Source: an uncultured Pelagibacteraceae bacterium | GTDB lineage: Bacteria; Pseudomonadota; Alphaproteobacteria; Pelagibacterales; Pelagibacteraceae | Length of the DNA: 54,800 bases | NCBI GenBank assembly: GCA_902577625.1 | Contig: CACGZX010000003.1 | Location: forward strand, 1 to 54,800 | Direction of reading: 5' to 3' | Shown here: positions 49,832 to 54,800 of the stretch, piece after piece | Layout: every line of letters begins with the position of its first letter | Position numbering within the stretch: position 1 is the first letter of the stretch | Made by a program: the position numbers and the translations under genes | Notes under the pieces: model-generated | The model's input: only the letters and a program-made list of their open reading frames with translations | What the model was told of the DNA's origin: nothing | Databases searched by the model: none

Positions 49832-50955
49832 TGTTTATACAAAGCTCATTATCCGATAAATCAACTTTTTTCCAAAAGTTAAGATCTTTAGATTATATAA
49901 TGCTACTTACTATTTTAATTATAGGAATAATTAGTTCATTTGCGATGTATTCAACAGATGGAGGTGAGCTAAGGTATCATTCTGAAAGTCATATAATTAG
50001 ATTTGTAGTTTTTTTTACTATGATGATTTTTATATCATTTATTAATATTAAAACATGGCATACTTTTGGGTATTTATTTTATATTCTAGTTCTAGGGCTT
50101 TTAATATGGGCTTCGTTGTTTGGTATAACTGCCCAAGGATCTCAAAGATGGATTAATTTATATTTTATAAACTTACAACCATCTGAGTTAATGAAAATAG
50201 CAATTATTATTTGTTTTGCAAAGTATTATCATAGAATTCAAATTGCGCACGTTAATAGATTAAGAAATATTATTATACCAATACTAATTCTTTTCGTGCC
50301 AATCGCTCTTGTGCTAACACAACCTGATCTTGGAACGTCTATATTAATTGCTCTAAGTGGAATAATTGTTTTGTGGTTAGCGGGTGTTAATATTAAATAT
50401 TTTTTTTATTCATCTTTAGTTTTTATTATTTCAGCGCCATTTATAATTTCTTTTTTAAAACCTTATCAAAAATTAAGAATTTTAACTTTTTTTGACCCTG
50501 ACAAAGACCCATTAGGAGCGGGATATCAAATTATACAATCCAAAATTGCTGTTGGATCTGGAGGTCTTACCGGAAAAGGTTTTTTAAAAGGAACTCAAGG
50601 ATATTTAGAATTTTTACCTGAAAAACATACTGATTTTATATTCACCCTTTTTTCTGAAGAATTCGGTTTTATAGGGTCAATTTTATTACTTATTCTATAT
50701 GCAATTTTAATATTTAGAATTTTGAGGATTGGATCTTTATCAAGAAATTTTTTTGGTAAATTTTTTTGTTTTGGTTTTGGTTCCGCAATATTTGTTTATA
50801 TAACTGTAAATATGGCAATGGTTCTAGGTTTGCTACCTATAGTTGGATCCCCTTTGCCAATCATGTCTTATGGTGGTTCATCAATGTTAGCAACAATGAT
50901 TGGTTTAGGGATAGTTATGAGCACAAAAATCTATAGTCGACAGCTAATATCATAA
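49831..50955 (+). CDS. rodA: SEDS-family peptidoglycan glycosyltransferase RodA
   Basis: 374 residues with about ten membrane segments. Conserved SEDS stretches: ITAQGSQRWINLYFINLQPSELMKIAII, LTQPDLGTSILIALSG, GAGYQIIQSKIAVGSGGLTGKGFLKGTQGYLEFLPEKHTDFIFTLFSEEFGFIG, and PLPIMSYGGSSMLATMIGLG. It polymerises glycan strands from lipid II together with PBP2. Last gene of the elongasome run; a 61-bp gap follows. Confidence 0.96.
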   Translation: MFIQSSLSDKSTFFQKLRSLDYIMLLTILIIGIISSFAMYSTDGGELRYHSESHIIRFVVFFTMMIFISFINIKTWHTFGYLFYILVLGLLIWASLFGITAQGSQRWINLYFINLQPSELMKIAIIICFAKYYHRIQIAHVNRLRNIIIPILILFVPIALVLTQPDLGTSILIALSGIIVLWLAGVNIKYFFYSSLVFIISAPFIISFLKPYQKLRILTFFDPDKDPLGAGYQIIQSKIAVGSGGLTGKGFLKGTQGYLEFLPEKHTDFIFTLFSEEFGFIGSILLLILYAILIFRILRIGSLSRNFFGKFFCFGFGSAIFVYITVNMAMVLGLLPIVGSPLPIMSYGGSSMLATMIGLGIVMSTKIYSRQLIS

Positions 50956-51016
50956 ATTGAATTAAGTATAATTTGTCACTTTAATTAATTTAAAATAAAT
51001 ATGTATTATAAAGATA

Positions 51017-52261
51017 ATGATGAATAAATTAAAAGTTGGAATTGTTGGTGCTGGAATTCAAGGTGTATGTAATGCACTTTTTTTACAAAAAAAAGGTTTT
51101 CAAGTAACCTTATTTGATAGGGAAGAGCCAGGGAGCCAAGCAGCTTCATATGGTAATGCGGGACACTTTTCGCCTTATGCTTCAGTACCAGTAAATAGAC
51201 CAGATATATTATCTGATGTCCCTGCGATGTTACTAAGTTCTACTGGACCTTTGGCATTAAAATGGAACTATGTTCCAAAAATGCTTCCTTGGTTTATAAA
51301 ATTTATAAAGAATTGTAGTAAAAAAAATATGATGCATACAGCAAAATATATGCATCAAATATTAGATTTGGCTTTACCTGCATATGATGAATTGTTTGAG
51401 GAAATAGATCTATCTGAATTGGTAGAAAGTAAAGGTATCATGTATATCTGGAACGATCAAAATCTCAAAAGTAGAGAGTTAGAAATTAACATAAGAAATG
51501 AAATAGGAGCCGAACAACAGTTGCTTAGCAAAAGTGAGATACACGATCTAGAGCCCAATATTAAAAATATTTATCATGCTGGAGTTTTTTATAAAAAAGC
51601 ACGACATGCAAGAAACCCAGGAAAAATTTGGGTTAAATTATTTGAAAGTTTTTTAAAAAAAGGTGGAAAATTTTTAAAACTAAATATCAAAAAGTTAGAC
51701 TTTGATGAGAATAATCCTGTAGTAAGATCAGAAACACAAAGATTTATTTTCGATAAATTAGTTATTTGTTGTGGGGCATTTTCAAAAAAACTAACAGACA
51801 ATTTACATGAAAATATTCCACTAGATACCGAAAGAGGTTATCATATTCATTTTAAAGATTTTGATCATTTGATTTCACGCCCTGTTGTTTTTCAAAATAG
51901 AGGTTTTGGTATGACTCCTATGGAGCAAGGGTTAAGAGTAGTTGGAACCGTTGAGTTTGGTGGCCTAAATAATCCACTTTCAAAATCTAGAATAAAAAAT
52001 TTAGTTGATAATGCTAAATTTTTATTAGATGGTCTACCAGATCACCATGATGACGAGTGGTTAGGATTTAGACCGACATTGCCAGATTATCTGCCTGTTA
52101 TAGGACCTTCTAAAAATTATAATAATGTTTTTTACTCTTTTGGCCACCACCATTTAGGATGGACTTTAGCCGCTATATCTGGGAAGATAATTTCTAAAAT
52201 GATTTCAAATGAGAATACTAATTTAGATTTAGAACCATACAGTTCTTTAAGATTTTCTTAA
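51017..52261 (+). CDS. FAD-dependent D-amino acid dehydrogenase-like oxidoreductase (DadA type)
   Basis: 414 residues. The FAD-binding Rossmann motif is KVGIVGAGIQGVCNALFLQKKGFQVTLFDREEPGSQAASYGNAG (GxGxxG at 11-16), with the DAO-family C-terminal WLGFRPTLPDYLPVIGPS..NNVFYSFGHHHLGWTLAAISG. The GNAG-HFSPYASVPVNRP segment resembles DadA rather than glycine oxidase. Exact substrate unknown; such enzymes pass electrons from D-amino acids to the quinone pool. An ATG at 51020 is an alternative start. Preceded by a 61-bp gap, so it begins a new unit. Confidence 0.85.
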   Translation: MMNKLKVGIVGAGIQGVCNALFLQKKGFQVTLFDREEPGSQAASYGNAGHFSPYASVPVNRPDILSDVPAMLLSSTGPLALKWNYVPKMLPWFIKFIKNCSKKNMMHTAKYMHQILDLALPAYDELFEEIDLSELVESKGIMYIWNDQNLKSRELEINIRNEIGAEQQLLSKSEIHDLEPNIKNIYHAGVFYKKARHARNPGKIWVKLFESFLKKGGKFLKLNIKKLDFDENNPVVRSETQRFIFDKLVICCGAFSKKLTDNLHENIPLDTERGYHIHFKDFDHLISRPVVFQNRGFGMTPMEQGLRVVGTVEFGGLNNPLSKSRIKNLVDNAKFLLDGLPDHHDDEWLGFRPTLPDYLPVIGPSKNYNNVFYSFGHHHLGWTLAAISGKIISKMISNENTNLDLEPYSSLRFS

Positions 52262-52264
52262 TTC

Positions 52265-53165
52265 GTGAAAAATAATAATAACCTTGCTTATTTTATTTTA
52301 ATTCTGACCACTATATTTTGGTCTGGAAATTTTATAGTTGGAAAAGCTGCAAGCATGTTTCAGATTCCTCCTTTTTCTTTAAACTTTTATAGATGGTTTT
52401 TTTGCAGGATTAATTTTACTTCCATTTACATATAAAGAAATAATAAACAATAAAAAATATGTTTTAGATAATCTAGGTTTTTTTATAATATTGGGAATAA
52501 CTAGTATAACAATATTTAATTCTATTGTTTACTATTCATTGTATTACACGCAGGTTATTAGTGGAATTTTAATGATTTCAACCATTCCTGTTTGGATAAT
52601 TTTTATTTCTTCAATTTTAAGAATAGAAAAAACAAATATTTTTCAAATTATTGGGGTTATTTTATCTTTAACTGGAGTAATTTTTATTATTACAAAAGCT
52701 GATTTAAATTTAATAAAAAATTTAAATTTTAATAAGGGAGATTTATCAATGGTTGTTGCCATGTTTTCTTGGGCAATTTATTCTGCTCTTTTAAAGAGTA
52801 AAAAATATAAAATTTCTCAAATGTCTTTATTAGAAGTTGTAATTATTTGTGGATTAGTTTTTTTAATACCAGTTTATTTTATTGAAATGAGAATGGGCAA
52901 CCCAATTGTTTTAGGTAAACCATTTTATCTAATTTTAGCATATGTAGTTATTTTTCCTGGATTAGCAGCATTCTTTTTTTGGATAAAGGGAATTTCAATT
53001 ATTGGAGCAAACAGGGCTGGAATATTTCTTCATTTAATGCCAATCATGGGAGCAATAATGGCAATGTTAATTTTTGATGAAAAATTTATGTTCTATCACA
53101 TATGGGGAGCAATATTTATTATTGCAGGTATAACACTTTCAAATAAAAAAAAATTAAATGCTTAA
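52265..53165 (+). pseudogene. EamA/DMT-family transporter interrupted by a +1 frameshift
   Basis: Reading from GTG at 52265 gives MKNNNNLAYFILILTTIFWSGNFIVGKAA...LNFYRWFF, a typical EamA start with the W(S)GNF helix, but the frame stops at TAA 52433-52435. Removing one T from the seven-T run 52397-52403 continues it as WFFAGLILLPFTYKEII into the frame of the 52491-53165 ORF and restores a protein of about 299 residues with two EamA repeats (ten helices; VVAMFSWAIYSALLKSKK, PGLAAFFFWIKGISIIGANRAGIFLHLMPIMGAIMA). Substrate unknown; drug/metabolite exporter family. Its end overlaps the next gene by 8 bp. Mutation, sequence error or recoding remain open. Confidence 0.85.
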
Positions 53166-54108
53166 AGTAGCTATATTAGATGATTATCAAAATGTGTCCC
53201 AAGAGTTTGTTGATTTAAAAAAATTATCTGGAAAATATGAAATAAAAGTTTTTAGTGAGCCATTCATTGATGAAAATGATGTTATAGAGCAACTACGTGA
53301 TTTTGAAGCATTATTAATAATGAGAGAAAGAACAAAAATTACTGAAAATATAATTGCTAAATTAAAAAAACTGAAATTTATCATTACAAGCGGAATGAAA
53401 AATAAAGCAATCGATTTGGATGCAGCAAAAAAAAGAAAAATAATTGTGAGTGGCACTGAAATCAACTCGAATCCAACTTCTGAATTAACTTGGGCTTTAA
53501 TGTTAGGTCTTGCAAGAAATATTAAGCCGGAGATTGACAATATGTATCAAGGATATTGGCAAACAACAGTGGGGGTCGAATTAAAAGGTAAAATTTTAGG
53601 ATTAGTTGGACTTGGAAAAGTAGGCTCGCAAGTAGCAAAAATAGGAAAAGCTTTTGGTATGCAAGTTATGGCGTGGAGCGAAAATCTAATTTTGGATAAA
53701 TGTAAAGAACTTGATGTTTTGCCCTCAAGTAAAGAAGATTTAATTCAAAATGCAGATTTTATTTCAATTCATGTGCAAGGAGGCGAAAGATATAAAGATT
53801 GTTTTACACTTAAAGAATTTGATAAGATGAAAAAAAGTTCATTCTTAATTAATACTTCTAGAGGACCAATAGTTAATGAAGATGATTTAATAATTGCTTT
53901 ATCAACAAATGTCATCGCGGGTGCTGGAATAGATGTTTATGAAAAGGAGCCGTTACCATCAAACCATAAACTAAGATTTATCCCTAATGCATTGATACTT
54001 CCACATATTGGCTATGTAACTGCTGAAAATTATTCTATATTTTACTCACAAATGATTGAAAATTTAGAAGCATGTGTATCTGGCAAACCAATTAGGATTA
54101 TTCAATAA
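53158..54108 (+). CDS. D-2-hydroxyacid dehydrogenase (NAD-dependent)
   Basis: 316 residues. NAD-binding GLVGLGKVGSQVAKIGKAFGMQV in the middle, catalytic Arg in NTSRGPIVNEDDL, Glu in GAGIDVYEKEPLP and His in LPHIGYVT, the standard triad of the family that includes glycerate, phosphoglycerate and glyoxylate/hydroxypyruvate reductases. The substrate cannot be fixed by eye; length excludes full SerA with an ACT domain. It overlaps the broken transporter by 8 bp, suggesting one transcript. Confidence 0.88.
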   Translation: MLKVAILDDYQNVSQEFVDLKKLSGKYEIKVFSEPFIDENDVIEQLRDFEALLIMRERTKITENIIAKLKKLKFIITSGMKNKAIDLDAAKKRKIIVSGTEINSNPTSELTWALMLGLARNIKPEIDNMYQGYWQTTVGVELKGKILGLVGLGKVGSQVAKIGKAFGMQVMAWSENLILDKCKELDVLPSSKEDLIQNADFISIHVQGGERYKDCFTLKEFDKMKKSSFLINTSRGPIVNEDDLIIALSTNVIAGAGIDVYEKEPLPSNHKLRFIPNALILPHIGYVTAENYSIFYSQMIENLEACVSGKPIRIIQ

Positions 54109-54109
54109 T

Positions 54110-54481
54110 ATGAAAAAAAAAAATGAAAACCTAACTGATGATCAAAAGTTAATTTTATTTGAAGAGGGAACTGAACCTCCAGGATCTAGTGGATTAAATA
54201 GTGAAAAAAGAGAAGGAAGTTACCATTGTGCAAATTGTGGTATAAAACTTTTTGAATCTAACACAAAGTATGAGAGCGGATCAGGTTGGCCATCATTTTA
54301 TAAAAGTTTACCAGATGTATTTGAAACAAAAACAGATCACCTATTAGGTTATGCTAGAACCGAATATCATTGTAAGAATTGTGGCGGACACCATGGACAT
54401 ATATTTGATGATGGTCCTGAGCCAACCGGCAAAAGATATTGTAATAATGGTGTTTGTTTAGTTTTTAAAAAAAAAACTTAA
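54110..54481 (+). CDS. msrB: peptide-methionine (R)-S-oxide reductase MsrB
   Basis: 123 residues from ATG 54110; the ORF track start at 54074 would run into the previous gene. Zinc ligands Cys40/Cys43 (CANC) and Cys88/Cys91 (CKNC); catalytic Cys111 in GKRYCNNGVCLVF. The usual resolving Cys in SGCGWPSF is Ser58 (SGSGWPSF), so recycling must use another thiol, perhaps Cys116 or a glutaredoxin/thioredoxin. It repairs methionine-R-sulfoxide in proteins. Its stop abuts the stop of the convergent glutaredoxin gene. Confidence 0.93.
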   Translation: MKKKNENLTDDQKLILFEEGTEPPGSSGLNSEKREGSYHCANCGIKLFESNTKYESGSGWPSFYKSLPDVFETKTDHLLGYARTEYHCKNCGGHHGHIFDDGPEPTGKRYCNNGVCLVFKKKT

Positions 54482-54736
54482 TTATTTAAGAATATTATTT
54501 AATTCTCCAGTTTTTTCTAATTCTCTTAACTCTACATAACCACCTACGTGATGATCATCAAAAAATATTTGAGGAATTGTTCTTTTACCATTTGCTTTTT
54601 TAATCATTTCTTCTCTCAAACCATCTTTCGTTGAGATATCTATTTCTTTGTAAGAAAGATTATTTCTTGCAAATAATCTTTTTGCAGCATCACAGAAATT
54701 ACACATTGGACCTGTGTACATGGTAATATTTTTCAT
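54482..54736 (-). CDS. grxC: glutaredoxin (GrxC type)
   Basis: 84 residues, the usual small size. MYTGPMCNFCDAAKRLF carries the dithiol active site C12-N-F-C15 (commonly CPYC), then the TIPQIFFDDHHVGGYVELRELEKTGEL glutathione-binding block with cis-Pro. It reduces disulfides using glutathione. Convergent with msrB with no gap; possibly part of a minus-strand operon whose upstream gene is cut by the window edge. Confidence 0.93.
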   Translation of the reverse strand: MKNITMYTGPMCNFCDAAKRLFARNNLSYKEIDISTKDGLREEMIKKANGKRTIPQIFFDDHHVGGYVELRELEKTGELNNILK

Positions 54737-54739
54737 AAC

Positions 54740-54800
54740 CTATATATAATCATTTTTTTCAATTTTTCTTCTTATTTCTTTTCTTGATATTTCAAACTTT
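54740..54800 (-). CDS. possible C-terminal tail of an unidentified gene, cut by window edge
   Basis: On the minus strand a frame open to the window edge reads KFEISRKEIRRKIEKNDYI and stops at TAG three bases before the glutaredoxin ATG. Such spacing suits an upstream operon partner. Only 19 residues are visible and I cannot name the family. Confidence 0.35.
   Translation of the reverse strand, partial: KFEISRKEIRRKIEKNDYI

Noticed and set aside
53187-53540. 117-residue minus-strand ORF
   Set aside because: Antisense to the 2-hydroxyacid dehydrogenase, hydrophobic shadow composition.

Overview
The window looks like a chromosomal segment of a SAR11 (Candidatus Pelagibacter-type) alphaproteobacterium. 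The evidence is very low GC, A/T-rich codons, near-zero intergenic space, 1-4 bp start/stop overlaps (ATGA, GTGA, TTGA, TAATG), a split and permuted alphaproteobacterial tmRNA, and gene orders such as tolQRAB-pal-cpoB-tilS-ftsH-folP-glmM and hflK-hflC-DUF2065-degP. The species call is inference from these features; no 16S gene is present. Almost everything is housekeeping DNA. I saw no IS element, prophage, CRISPR array or toxin island.

Layout. 1-2394 (+): 3' part of 5-formyl-THF cyclo-ligase, a YmdB-like phosphoesterase, YebC, and a RuvC-fold nuclease without ruvAB beside it. 2445-7353 (+): the Tol-Pal envelope system; pal has its own putative promoter and a strong terminator. 7313-14816 (+): tilS, ftsH, folP, glmM, thiD, purA. 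14813-16730 (-): rpoH and an RluA-family pseudouridine synthase. 16754-16830: tRNA-Arg(UCG). 16832-19279 (-): tsaC plus a two-gene ABC-2 exporter. 19300-22312 (+): xseB-ispA-dxs. 22316-25071: aroC(-), pdxH(+), polyprenyl-PP synthase(-). 25181-31587 (+): S49 peptidase, glyQ, glyS, ppdK. 31594-33425 (-): nadC, nadA. 33483-34082: tRNA-Leu(GAG), a tiny secreted cysteine protein and tmRNA. 34141-35860: thyX(+) and an Mrp ATPase(-). 35912-40382 (+): hflK, hflC, DUF2065, degP, miaA. 40432-45450 (+): ilvB-ilvH-ilvC-leuA. 45451-50955 (+): mreBCD-mrdA-rodA elongasome. 51017-54481 (+): D-amino-acid-dehydrogenase-like oxidase, a frameshifted EamA/DMT transporter, a 2-hydroxyacid dehydrogenase and msrB. 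54482-54736 (-): glutaredoxin.

How the parts work together. Envelope genes dominate: Tol-Pal for constriction and outer-membrane integrity, GlmM for UDP-GlcNAc supply, polyprenyl-PP synthase and Dxs/IspA for isoprenoids, and Mre/PBP2/RodA for lateral wall growth. Membrane quality control is represented by FtsH, HflKC, DegP and RpoH. Folate and one-carbon genes (cyclo-ligase, FolP, ThyX) and cofactor genes (ThiD, PdxH, NadA/C) are scattered among them.

Most worth a second look: the single-base frameshift in the DMT transporter, the two-piece tmRNA with readable tag ANESYAIAA and a 12-nt internal spacer, the four-cysteine secreted peptide directly downstream of it, the phage-like RuvC, and abutting leuA-mreB. 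I found no clear sign of a wholly new multi-gene system. All promoter calls are by-eye sigma70 matches.
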